A DNA stretch of 64,000 nt from Magnolia sinica (Eukaryota > Streptophyta > Magnoliopsida > Magnoliales > Magnoliaceae). The notes beneath the pieces were generated by a model. That model made no database searches. It was not told the origin of the DNA and saw only the letters and a list, made by a program, of their open reading frames with translations. Every line of letters begins with the position of its first letter. The stretch's first letter is position 1. Below are positions 15,101 through 26,102 of the stretch, in pieces. The position numbers and the translations under genes were made by a program. The DNA lies in assembly GCF_029962835.1 (NCBI RefSeq), contig NC_080588.1, forward strand, positions 66,942,501 through 67,006,500. The letters run 5' to 3'.

Positions 15101-16495
15101 AGGTCATTCACAACTTCATCTAATTCTATTTTGGAATTCGTAAAGTAGTTGGTGTTAGATTGGTGCGCATCAAGATGTTTGATGGCATGGAGTGTATGTT
15201 GACCGAGGTGAGACACATTACTTATTTGAGGAAGAGTCTGATATCTCTAGCAGCACTCGAGGCACTTAGGTGTAGATTCACCAGTTTTGATCATGTCCTT
15301 AAAGTTTCAAAATGGACACCTATAGTCATAAAGGCACAGCGGAGTGAAAATCTTTACAGGTTGATAATAAGCACTTCATCAGGTGGAGTTGCGGCGTTTG
15401 TAGCAGGTTTCACGTCTGCATGTATGTGACGTTCACACTTAGGCCACCTGAGCGAACAGGGTATGAAGGTACTTTCTGAACGTTGTTTAATTTCATCCTT
15501 TAAAGGTATTGATTTTAATATATACGAGTATTATATATATGATAAACATTTAAAGTTATCTTTTAAGTCTGGTAAATATGTATGTAAGAGTGTTCTTGAT
15601 TATGCGCATTCTGGTGTATGGGGGTCGTCGCCCTTGGTTTCTAGTGAATGATCGTCATAGTTTGTTACATTAATTGACGATTATTTCAAGAAAGTGTGGG
15701 TTTATTTTATGAAAAATAAATCCGATGTTTTCACCAACTTTAAGTAGTAGAAGGTCATTATGGAAAAATAGACATGGAGAAACGTGAAGGTATTAAGGAT
15801 AGATAACGGTGGCAAATTCACTTCCGGGGAATTTAATAAATATTGAAAATATGAAGGGATTGTGAGGCACAACACAGTGTGCCACATACCAGAATAGAAC
15901 GGTGTGGCTGAGAAGATGAATCAGACTCTCATGAAGAGAGCCTGATGCATGATCAATAATGTTGGGTAAGCAAAGACTTGTGGATTGGGGCCATTAACAC
16001 GGCTGGTTATGTGAATCGGTCTCCTTTTACGGCCTGAACATTCGTCTAAGTTGTGGTAGAAAAAGCTTGAATCTTTCGTGGTAAGTCAAAAGTTTACTAG
16101 AAGTGAATATGATCATTGTGTCTATTACAAGACACTGGGTGATGAAAAATTCATTATCCTTATATTGTACGTCGATGACATGTTTATCGCCAATCACAAC
16201 ATGTCTGAGATCAAGTTATTGAAGAATCAGTTATAAGGGATATTTGATATGAAAGAACTGGGGACTGTAAAGAGGGTTATCGGCATTGATATACACAGAT
16301 ATAGGAAGATGAGTAGGCTATGGTTATTCCAAACTGAATACCTTAATAATGTATTATTGGAGTATGGGATGGACAAGGCAAAGATAGTTAGCGTTTTTCA
16401 TGCAGCTCACTTCAAACCATCTTCAAAATATCCTAAAACATATGAAGAAAAGCAGGATACGTCTCATGTGTCTTATTCCACGTAAAATTCGATTA
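15101..16495 (+). mobile_element. Decayed Ty1/copia polyprotein
   Basis: Order is that of copia elements. A gag-pre-integrase piece is at about 15160-15430 (VRIKMFDG, VRHITYLRKSLISL). Integrase core pieces follow at about 15580-15960 (LDYAHSGVWG, VWVYFMKNKSDVF, VKVLRIDNGGKF, NGVAEKMNQTLM). A reverse transcriptase piece with the YVDD box is at about 16100-16490 (ILYVDDMF, FDMKELGTVKRVIGIDI). Many stops and indels; no LTRs seen. It ends just before exon 4 of CAD relic B, so it likely inserted in that gene's intron 3. Confidence 0.8.
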
Positions 16496-16564
16496 GCTAG
16501 TGTTTGAACTTGGTTGTGTGATTAGGATACTTTGCTTGATTCATCTACTTGTGCTTTCACGGTT

Positions 16565-17160
16565 CACAACATGGGCATTATGGATGGTATCATCAATCCT
16601 GCCGTTGATCGGCCTGCTGAAGATCAGTGGAAAGCTGGTCATGGTGAGTGCACCAGATAGGCCCCTTGAGCTACTGGTACTCCCTTTGCCTTTTTGGAAC
16701 TAAACTTCCTATAGTTTTGTATAATTCAAATATTTGGTGAAGGCAGCCGATTTTGGCTGCACTAAATATCATGAATCATGATATTTGTTTGAACCAACAA
16801 AACCCGGCCGAAACTAATACGTGAGGCATCGAACACAGCAAATATTCATCGCCGACAAATGAACTGGCTGAAAGAACATGGCCCATCTATTAATTGCCCT
16901 ACTGACATTGCAACCCCACAGCTTTTTTAAAGAGGTTCAGGGAGGGAGACCGTAGCAGAAAGTTGCATTGGAGGAATCTAAAAGACCGAAGAGAAGATTG
17001 ACTTTGGCGCCAAGCACAACATGCATCACGGTTGTCATTGAAGTTATTCTAATGTACTATGTGAAGGCAACCATGGAGCGGCTTGCAAATGCGGATGTGT
17101 GGTACCGGTTCGTCATCAACGTGGCAAACATCCTGAAAGCTGCAAGGAACGCATATATGA
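16565..17160 (+). pseudogene. CAD-like relic B (type II), exons 4-5
   Basis: Exon 4 (about 16565-16697) matches type II copies (atggatggtatcatca, ctgccgttgatcggcctgct) but has lost about 20 bp after the first 25, shifting the frame, and its donor reads ggaactaaac instead of gtaagtaaac. Intron 4 still matches copy C (aaatatcatgaatcatgat). Exon 5 (16941-about 17145) keeps the acceptor but has stops and indels, and the stop codon is replaced by unrelated sequence. It cannot encode an enzyme. Exons 1-3 are absent; a copia relic lies immediately upstream. Confidence 0.88.
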
Positions 17161-18379
17161 GTAAGCATCCATGTAGCCTACCAAATCATGCGTCTGGTCG
17201 CATCTTCTACTTACGTTTGTATGTTTTAATAAGCTATTTTTTTCTATTATATGCATATCACAGCTTTCTTATTATTGTCTTAGAATCAAGGGTTTTTCTC
17301 ACAAACGGCATGTGACAGACAACAACTTGGGGTTTAACAAGAATCCAAATTAATAAAATATTAAATAATAATTGTTATGGAAAAAATTGAATTGACCTAT
17401 TGTACGAGATTTGCACCAATCATAAGTTGTGTATAAGAATTGAACCATCTAAGAAGTACGGATATGAGCTCCCTAAAATACGGATGCATCAACTGTAATT
17501 TTTTTCAACTCTCATTAAAAGTACATCATATGAATGTTTATAGAATCTCAACTCTCATTAAAATTAATGTAAACACCCTACAATGTTAAGCTTGCTATAC
17601 AACACTTTGTGTGTGGGGCCACTGCTAGCAAACAAGCCCCACCATAAAAATGGGGCACACAAATTTCAAGCTGATCCAATCATCATATTAGCTGCAAAAT
17701 GTATTTGAAGGTTTTGGGTGGTTTCCTACTTGATGATTTGTTAGTCTTGATTTTTAGGGCATCCCATTATCATGACCCAGGCCATTTGAGGCATGAGTTA
17801 GCATACATTCAATAATGTATAATACCTAAAAAAGGAAATTGAAAGTGGAAGAGAAAAGCTTAGATATTATGGCAAAGTCTAATGGACGGTGAGTGATATG
17901 CCATGTGTGGGAATAAATATGTACATTAATATTCTTTTTAAATAATAAAATTTAAATGAGTACTCAATATCATAATGGACACCCAACATCTATTGGATAT
18001 GGGTATGTGTCACTATGTTAGGCCTGACATGGGTATAAATATGGGTACAGATGCATTACCCATAAATAAGTATAAACATGGCTACCTTTAAAATTTACAC
18101 AACGTCATTTGCTCACTGTGAGTTTCGAAATCCCATCGCTATGAATGTGGCCCTAGTTGGATCCTTAGAGATGGAGGAAGCGAAATAAATACAATGACTT
18201 CATAGAAATAAATGTTACAGTTATATTTCCAAAACCAGATGTGAATTGCATGTAAATAGTTAGTGGGCTTTTTCTAACTCATGATGCTGCCCAATGAAAA
18301 TGCCAAATGCACCCGTGTTATATGCAGGCCAGAGGTTTGAAGTGTAACACAAGGACTTAAATTTGAAAGTGACATCAGT
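17161..18379. other. Non-coding stretch, nothing recognised
   Basis: AT-rich flank of relic B. There is no coding frame with family resemblance and no clear inverted repeat. Confidence 0.35.
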
Positions 18380-18745
18380 ACTGATTGGTGCTATGGGCAC
18401 TAGCATGATATATGTGTTTTATCCATGCTTACATCCTTCGTACCAAAATGAGGCTGATCCAAATCTCAAGTGGACTACATTATATGAAACAATGGTGATT
18501 GTTGGCCTACCATTAATTTTCCATCCAACCCATTGATTGGGTTACAGAGGCCTAAATGAAGGGAAAACACAAATATCAATTTGATCCAAATCTTTTGTAG
18601 CCCCAAGAAGTTTTTAACTGTGGCCGTTTAATCATCACTATTTCCTATGACATGGTCCCCTTATTTTGGGCTAATGCCCTTAGATGAGCTGGCTAAATGA
18701 TTGAACAGTCTGGGTAAAACATTTACATCATTGTGGGGCCCACAG
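18380..18745. repeat. Foldback repeat fragment
   Basis: Contains the left-half words atgatatatgtgttttatcc, aaatctcaagtggac and the right-half words tggctaaatgattgaacagt, gggtaaaacatttacatca of the foldback family. The ends are not defined. Confidence 0.5.
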
Positions 18746-18858
18746 CACGGACCAGTGGTGGAGGAGTTACTGCTGAATCCGAGCTGGTGGCATCGTGCTT
18801 GAAATGAATATATATCATGTATCCTGTGCAAACACAATCTCATTTGTATTGAAATGCG

Positions 18859-19370
18859 GGACGCGGATTGCGTCTTACTTAATCCGTCGGGGCAGGGATC
18901 TGTGGGGTCCATCATGATATAAGTGTTTTATCCACACCGTTCATCGCTTTTCTTAGATCATTTCAAGTATGATCATAAATATGAAGCAGGTCCACAGCTC
19001 CAGTGGCCCACACCAAAGGAAGCTGCAGTGATAATGATACCCGTCGTTGAAACCTTTCTAACGTCCAACGTGATGTTTGTTTACCATCCAACCTATTCAT
19101 AACGTCATGTAGACGTGGATCAAGTGATAAAACAAATATAAGGTTGATCCGAAACTTCTCCAGCTCCCAATAAGTTTTTAATGACGGATGTTCAATCCCC
19201 ACTTTGTGGCCATTTAAGCTCTTAACCTGCCTCATTTTTTGACTCATACTTTAAAATGATCCGAGGAAAACTATGAACGACGTGGATAAAGTACTTACAT
19301 CACGGTGGGCCACACAGAGCCCTGCCTGGACGGATTACCGTCTGGGCGGGGTAGGACGCAATCCGCGTCC
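18859..19370. mobile_element. Mutator-like non-autonomous element (512 bp) with exact 9-bp target duplication
   Basis: Flanked on both sides by tgaaatgcg (18850-18858 and 19371-19379). Terminal inverted repeats begin GGACGCGGATTGCGTC and end with gacgcaatccgcgtcc. A 9-bp duplication is the hallmark of Mutator-like elements. The interior is a long imperfect foldback (tttatccacaccgttcatcg against tatgaacgacgtggataaag). No transposase. Confidence 0.88.
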
Positions 19371-19394
19371 TGAAATGCGCGGGTGTTTGGGAGT

Positions 19395-19885
19395 CCCACA
19401 CGAAATCGGTTTGCTTACTGAGTAATGCATTCATCGTACTGCGTAAATTTTGTTGTGCCCACCATGAATGAATATAGTTTATCCACACCGTCCATTTATC
19501 AGATTTTCCAGCTCATTTTATGGGTTGAGCAAAGCTCAAGTGGACCACACTACAGGAAATAGCGGGAACAATGATTTCCACTGTTGAAACCTTCCTAGGG
19601 TCTACTGATGTTTATTTGTCATCTAACTTATTCACGACGTCACACAGACATGGATAGAGGGGAAATACAAATTTAAGCATGATCCAAAACTTTGGTGGCC
19701 TCCACAAAAATTTTTCAACAGTAGACATTCAATTCAGATTATTTCCTATTGCGTGGCCCACTTGGGCTTTAGATATACTTTATTTTTTGGATTATGTCCT
19801 AAACTTATGTGATAAAATGGATGGACACAGTGGATAAAATACATAAATCATTGTGGGCCCTCAGGTTAAGCAATCCACTTCTGGT
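19395..19885. repeat. Foldback (Mutator-like) repeat
   Basis: Left part: ggtttgcttactgagtaatgc and tttatccacaccgtccattt. Right part: aatggatggacacagtggat and ggttaagcaatccacttct. The halves mirror one another. Target duplications not found. Confidence 0.55.
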
Positions 19886-19914
19886 ACACCGCATAGTTCC
19901 CTATGACAATATGA

Positions 19915-20162
19915 AGAGCGTGTGTGCAAATAGGAGCTCTCATCATGTGGGTTCCATCAATTTTTACAGACCATTCTAAAACAATGTCTAAAAATGAGGC
20001 ACATCCAAAGCTATAATGGATCACCTGGCCTAAAGCAGCTGGGATTAAACAAATATTGTTGAAATCTTACTATATGAGGTTTAATTGCCATCTAACCTCT
20101 TTGTAAGGTCAAACCGACTTAGATGAAAGGAAAACACAAATATCTTATTTTTGTGACCCAGA
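19915..20162. repeat. Left part of a foldback repeat split by the gypsy element
   Basis: Left half of a foldback repeat, up to cccagaagttt. The matching continuation (tcaaccataggtgttcaatt and the right-end words gacggtgtggatctgataca, tacattatgatgagccca) resumes at 26098 and runs to about 26330, after the Ty3/gypsy insertion. This gives the insertion order. Confidence 0.7.
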
Positions 20163-20167
20163 AGTTT
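20163..20167. repeat. Target site duplication of the gypsy element (agttt), left
   Basis: The 5-bp agttt directly outside the left LTR is repeated directly outside the right LTR at 26098-26102. Five base pairs is the usual duplication for Ty3/gypsy integrases. Confidence 0.9.
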
Positions 20168-20869
20168 TGACGCAGGGATGAACGTGATGATGATAACTAC
20201 TCCGAATCCACAGAGCTTCTCTGGACTCCTCACAGAGACTTCTCAAATTCACGAGGAAAGAAAGCAGAAAATAAAAATAAATTCTAATAAATTCCAAATT
20301 GATTAATTGATGAATAAAAACGAGTTCACAACCCTTTAAATAGGGGTACCAAGCAATGGAAAGAAATTAGAATCAAACTACAACTCAAACTCTTAGAATC
20401 CGCGACTTACTATAAATAGTAAACTTACTATTTATAGACGGCCATGATGTCTACTAGTGCGCAAGGTTTTCGGCCAAAAATAGTAAGTGTCCTATCTGGC
20501 TTCACCAAACCGTTCTCCTAATTATTCTAAGCTCTTTTCACGTTGGGCGCAACTCCTAAAGCCCGACGGATGAAGAGTTATAATCAAACTAAAACTTACT
20601 ATTTATAGTAAAAACGAAATTAAAACGGGGAAACGACCATCGATCCAGGGGTTTTTCACAATTCCGGGCTGCGCAACCCAGCGTAGCAGGGTTGGTTGGC
20701 TTCAGTAGCTCGTTCTACCCCAAAATCATATATTTTACGTCAGATAACTCATTCCGGATTGCAAGATACGCCCGATTTAAGGTTCGATGGTCTGGATCAC
20801 TTCTGTCGTCGACCGGGCCTTTTCTGATCCATCTTGGCCATGTAACTGTCCGCGACCCGCTCTACATCA
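20168..20869 (-). repeat. 3' LTR of the gypsy element
   Basis: Starts tgacgcagggatgaacgtga and ends cgctctacatca on the + strand. The integrase-side end of the pol frame runs about 70 bp into it, ending near 20797. Confidence 0.95.
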
Positions 20870-23800
20870 GTCTCCTCCACTTCAAAAGAACTCGTCCTCG
20901 AGTTCTCGTCATGCTCTGGTTCATGATACTCGGTTAGGTCCGTGACATTGAAAGTCCGTGAGATTGCCATGTCACCCGGGAGATCAACAACATAAGCATT
21001 GTCATTGATCTTTTGGATGATTGGTACCGGTCCAATCTTCTTATTTTTCAACTTGTTGTACGTCCTAGTCAGAAATCTCTCTTTGCGCAAATGGACCATA
21101 ACGTTGTCGCCTACCTCGAACACTTTTTGCCGCCGATGCTTGTCTGCTTGTTTCTTGTACTTCTCGTTCGAGGCATGTAGCTTGGTCTGCACTTCTGCAT
21201 GGATGTCCATAATCTTGTCTGTCATATGTTCTGTTGCAATGCTCGTGCCTGGGTGCTTGGGCAGAGAGACCAAGTCAAGTGTGTGGCGAGGCACTCGTCC
21301 GTAAATAATCTAGAACGATGATCTCCCTGTCGAGCGGTTCACCATATTGTTGAATACAAACTCTACTTGAGACAAGGCCAAATCCCACTGCTTCGGTTTT
21401 TCTCCTGAAATACAGTGAAGGAGGTTTCCCAACGTGCGATTCACAACTTCGGTCTGCCCATCAGTCTGTGGGTGGTAAGCACTACTGAATTGAAGTCGTG
21501 TATCGAATCGATTCCATAAAGTCCGCCAAAAGTGGCTAATGAACTTCGTGTCACGATCGGAAGTAATGGTCTTGGGGACCCCGTGTAGCCGAACGACCTC
21601 CCTGAAAAATAAATTCGTCACGTGTGTTGCATCGAGGGTCTTCTTGCATGGGATAAAGTGCGCCATCTTTGAGAAATGATCTACCACCACGAACACCAAA
21701 TCCATGCCGCGTTGTGTTCGTGGGAGACCAAGCACGAAGTCCATTGATAAATCCTCCCAAGGACCGTTAGGCACAGGTAACGGGGTGTAGAGGCCCGTAT
21801 TCTGAGATTGCCCTTTGGAGGTCTGACAAACATGACAACGTTGTACGGCTTTTTCCACATCGCGTACTAACTGTGGCCAGTAATACCACTCTTCCACAAG
21901 AGCTCGCGTCTTGTCTCGCCCCAGGTGTCCACCAAGGCCACCTCCATGTAGCTCCTGAATAATCCGCTCCCTCAGAGAACTTGGGGGATGCAAAATCGAT
22001 TCCCTTTGAAGAGAAAATCGTCCTGTATATGAAGGTCACTGGGGTGACCTTCTTGACACTTCATCCAAGAATCTTTGAAGTCTTCATCCTCGGCATACAG
22101 CTCCTTGAGACAGTCGAAGCCGACTACTTCGTTGCTCATTGTAACTAGTAGTGATGCACGACGGCTAAGTGCATCAGCCACCTTGTTCTGCTACCCTGAC
22201 TTGTGCTTCAGAACGAACATGAATTCCTGTAAAAACGCAACCCATCTAGCATGCACACGATTCACGTTAGTCTGACTATTAATAAACTTTAATGCTTGAT
22301 GGTCATGTACAAAATAAACTCTCTTTAAATCAGATAATGTCGTCAATGTCGCAGCGCCTGAACAACTGCGTACAACTCAAGCTCATAAGTCGACCACTTC
22401 TTTCAGGCTTCGCTGAGCTTCTCGCTGTAGAAGGCTACAGGCCTGCCTTCCTGTGATAATACTCCTCTAATTCCAACGTATGAAGCGTCACACTCAACTT
22501 CAAACAATTTGTCGAAATTAGGAAGCACTAAGACCAGTGTTGTAAACAAACGATGCTTGATCTCATTAAAGCTCTTATCAGCTTTATCGGTCCACTAGAA
22601 CGGTCCTTTTTTCATGCAATCTGTTATAGGCGCGACGATGGTGCTAAAATCTCGCACAAATCGACGATAGAAAGTCGCCAACCCGTGAAAACTCCTCACC
22701 TCATGAATGTTCGTCGGGATCGGCCATTCCCTAATAGCTCGCACCTTTTCATCGTCCACACGAATGCCTGTGGACATTACAATAAATCCTAAAAACAATA
22801 GGCTGTCAGTTAAAAAACTACATTTCTTCAAGTTGAGGTACAACTTGTTAAGTTGTAGGACCTGTAGCACCTGCCTGAGATGTTTCTTGTGCTCCGCCTC
22901 ATCCTGGCTATATATCAATATGTCATCAAAAATACTACCACAAATCGGTCAGTGAACGGTTTTAGAACTTGATTCATCAAACGCATAAAAGTACTTGGTG
23001 CGTTCGATAGGCCGAAGGGCATGACCAACCACTCATACAACCCTTCCTTGGTCTTGAATGTCGTTTTCCACTCATCACCGGGTCGAATACGAATCTGATG
23101 GTACCCGCTCCTTAGATCTAGTTTAGAGAACACCTTGGCCCCTTCTAACATATTGAGCATGTCGTCCAACCGTGGTATTGGGAACCGATATTTGATAGTA
23201 ATTTTGTTGATTGCTCGGCTGTCGACACACATGCGCCAGTTTCCATCTTTTTTTTGCGTTAATAATGCTGGTACGGCACATGGGCTCATGCTCTCTCTTA
23301 AGAGACCCTTATGGATCAATTCCTCTACCTGCCCCTGAAGTATCTCACACTCCTTCGGACTCATCCGATAATGAGGGCAATTGGGCAGGCTAGCCCCAGG
23401 GACGAGGTCTATGTGATGTTGGATGTCCCTCATGGGGGGCAATCCATTAGGTAAATCCTCAGGCCAAACTTCTTTGAATTCGTTTAGCAACAGTCTTAAA
23501 CTTGGAGGAATGTTTGAGGGTTTCTCTTCCTGGCCCTTCACCACTACAGCATATACCTCGCCGATTTCCTTGGATTCTTCCATAAAATCCTGAATGGTCA
23601 AGAGGGAACTCCCCTCCACTTTAGAGGCTTCAGGGTGGTTCTCTGGTGCCATAGGGGCAAGGATTATTTTTCGACTATCCTTGACGAATACGTAAACATT
23701 ATCTCGTTCCCGATGGGTCGCATCACGGTCCGACTGCCAGGGTCGACCGAATAACATATGACAAGCTTCCATATCGACCACATCACAAAGTATTTGATCT

Positions 23801-24207
23801 TTATAATTTTTGCCAATTGAAAACGAGATAGTGCATTGTTCAGTTACCTTGGTCTCATTCACCTTTTTTATCCAGCCAATTGAGTACAGGGAAGGATGTT
23901 TCATCGTTGGTAGCCGCAACTTGTCCACCATCACTCTTGAGACGATGTTCTCGCTACTACCACTGTCTATGATCACATCACAGACCTTTCCATTGACGGT
24001 GCACCAAGTACGAAATATATTGTGTCGTTGTGGATGTAATTCCTTTCGCGGGGCATACAGCAATCGCCTCAAAACTAGAAATTCGTCACGATCCTCGCCT
24101 GTCATTTTATCGCCACCTGCTATTTCTTCAGTAATTTGTTCATGTTCATCAAAGCGATGGTCTTCTTCTGCGGCCTCATCTTCAGTGCCCCCTTCGTTTA
24201 TAGTCAA
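20797..24207 (-). pseudogene. gypsy pol: protease, reverse transcriptase, RNase H, integrase (broken)
   Basis: From high to low coordinates: an aspartic protease with a DSGSSENIV active site near 23960; reverse transcriptase from about 23430 with [13 protein letters not shown] and MPFGLSNAP; RNase H at about 22600-22150 ending VADALSRRA; and integrase at 21310-21990 with an HHCC-type zinc region ([12 protein letters not shown]...CHVCQTSKG) and the D/D/E core ([26 protein letters not shown]). The C-terminus runs into the 3' LTR and lacks a chromodomain I can recognise. Reading breaks include a 1-nt shift in a T-run at about 22928-22933, just before the catalytic aspartate pair of reverse transcriptase, a stop after the GPF segment near 22595, and stops near 22190 and 21305. 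No enzyme can be made from one frame. Confidence 0.92.
20870..20885 (-). promoter_or_regulatory. Polypurine tract of the gypsy element
   Basis: On the - strand, aagtggaggagac lies directly before the 3' LTR, the expected site and composition for plus-strand priming. It is also translated as part of the pol C-terminus. Confidence 0.75.
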
Positions 24208-24222
24208 GTGTGCTGCGGGACG

Positions 24223-25362
24223 TTAAGGACAAGTGTTTGATAAGTGGCCTAGTTGGCCACAGCGGTAACAATTGTTCGACCTTGGCCAAGCATAAGGATT
24301 TGGAATCCTACTCGGACTCGCTGATGTAGGTGCTGCACATTGAGGCCTGGATGAGCCGCTCCCCGTATCACGATTTGCGGTTGTAGGAAGTTGAGGTACT
24401 GGGTCTTTTCCTCGTGGCAGCACTGGATCCTGCGTAGGACCCATCATGGGGGGTCAAGTTGAAGGATATGAACGAGCAGGAGCTCTTGCAAGTTGTGTTT
24501 CTGCCCTACCCGCCAATTGAACTGCTTCATCCACAGTCCCGACTGGGTACATCTGAACTTGGTCCTGAATTGTCGGTCGCAACCCACCTATAAATCGTGC
24601 CACCTTCTGTGACTCAGATTCTGATAGATCGTTTCGTGTAGCCAGCCATTGGAATTCTTCAGTGTAATCTGTGACTGTTCGATTTCCTTGCCTGCAATTT
24701 TGATATTGCTGGAATAATATCTGCTCATAATCACTGGGGAGAAATCGAGATCGAAGAAGACATCTCATTCGTGGCCATGAGGAGATGGGCGCCTTGTTCT
24801 AGCGAGCTCGTGAGAGTTGTAATTGTTCCCACCATGCAGAAGCACAAGATTTTAATTTAAACGCTACCAATTTTACCCTTTTATGATCTGGCACGTCCAT
24901 ATAATCAAAATATCTCTCTACTTCGGCTAGACAATCGAGAAAATCTTCAATACGTAATAAACCGTTAAAACTAGAAAGTTCAGCCTTATCTCGATAGTCT
25001 CTTTCAGCACGATCTAGATGATCACCTCCATGGATTGGTCGTTGGGCAAAACCCTCATTAAGGTCCTCGTCGCTAGAACTTGAATCATCTGGTGTAGTCC
25101 TACGGTTTGCCACTGGTAGTGCTCTACGAAAATCAAGGTTGTGTCGTACAGCAACCATGGGTGGTGGAGCCACCACAGGTGGTGGAGCACCGCCTATGGC
25201 TCGGGGAGGAAGTGGTGCATCCGCAAGACGGTCGAGAGTTGCCTGCAGCCCTTGCATGGTCAACTGACTCTCCCGGTGGAAAGCTTCCATTCTTTTCGAA
25301 AGATAACGAATCCCTGGATCATCGTCCACAGGATTTTGATTCATACCTTCGTTGTTTACCAT
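24223..25362 (-). pseudogene. gypsy gag with CCHC zinc knuckle (broken)
   Basis: The likely start is the methionine at 25362 (MVNNEGMNQNP), just inside the primer site. The capsid-like segment FDYMDVPDHKRVKLVAFKL and SASAWWEQLQ-type motif (here CASAWWEQLQ) lies at about 24800-24910. FRQF/DYTEEFQWLATRNDLSE-type residues follow at about 24640. The nucleocapsid knuckle CYRCGQLGHLSNTC is at about 24226-24268. In-frame stops near 24800, 24455 and 24223 interrupt it. Confidence 0.85.
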
Positions 25363-25382
25363 CGGCCCGAGGGGAATCCTCG

Positions 25383-25395
25383 CTCTGATACCAAT
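25383..25395 (-). promoter_or_regulatory. Primer binding site for initiator-Met tRNA
   Basis: On the - strand the bases just inside the 5' LTR read attggtatcagagc; TGGTATCAGAGC is complementary to the 3' end of plant initiator methionine tRNA. Confidence 0.9.
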
Positions 25396-26097
25396 TGACG
25401 CAGGGATGAACGTGATGAAGATAACTACTCCGAATCCACGGAGCTTCTCTGGACTCCTCACAGAGACTTCTCGAATCCACGAGGAAAGAAAGCAGAAAAT
25501 AGAAATAAATTCTAATAAATTCCAAATTGATTAATTGATGAATAAAAATGAGTTCACAACCTTTAAATAGGGGTACCAAGCAATGGGAAAGAAATTAGAA
25601 TCAAACTACAACTCAAACTCTTAGAATCCACGACTTACTATAAATAGAAAACTTACTATTTATAGACGGTCGTGATGTCTACTAGTGCGCAAGGTTTTCG
25701 GCCAAAAATAGTAAGTGTCCTATTTGGCTTCACCAAACCGTTCTCCTAATTATTCTAAGCTCTTTTCACGTTGGGCGCAACTCCTAAAGCCCGACGGATG
25801 AAGAGTTATAATCAAACTAAAACTTACTATTTATAGTAAAAACGAAATTAAAACGGGGAAACGACCATCGATCCAGGGGTTTTTCGCAATTCCGGGCTGC
25901 GCAACCCGGCATAGCAGGGTTGGTTGGCTTCAGTAGCTCGTTCTACCCCAAAATCATATATTTTACGTCAGATAACTCATTAAGGATTGCAAGATACGCC
26001 CGATTTAAGGTTCGATGGTTTGGATCACTTCTGTCGTCGACCGGGCCTTTTCTGATCCATCTTGGCCATGTAACTGTCCGCGACCCGCTCTACATCA
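25396..26097 (-). repeat. 5' LTR of the gypsy element
   Basis: A 702-bp copy of 20168-20869 with the same tgacgcagg and ctctacatca ends. It is followed on the + strand side by the second agttt duplication (26098-26102). Confidence 0.95.
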
Positions 26098-26102
26098 AGT
26101 TT

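Larger units (their letters stand above)
20168..26097 (-). mobile_element. Ty3/gypsy LTR retrotransposon, structurally complete, coding-defective
   Basis: The 5930-bp element has two 702-bp LTRs (20168-20869, 25396-26097), each TG...CA, and a 5-bp target duplication. On the - strand the order is 5' LTR, initiator-Met tRNA primer site, gag with zinc knuckle, protease, reverse transcriptase, RNase H, integrase, polypurine tract, 3' LTR. That order defines Ty3/gypsy. By eye the LTRs differ by about 17 substitutions and two 1-bp indels (about 2.4%), so insertion is fairly recent. Several stops and frameshifts interrupt gag and pol. It sits inside an older foldback repeat. Confidence 0.95.

Noticed and set aside
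24799-25461. Gag start at 25461 inside the LTR
   Set aside because: The frame is open into the LTR, but the first methionine after the primer site (25362) fits gag position better.
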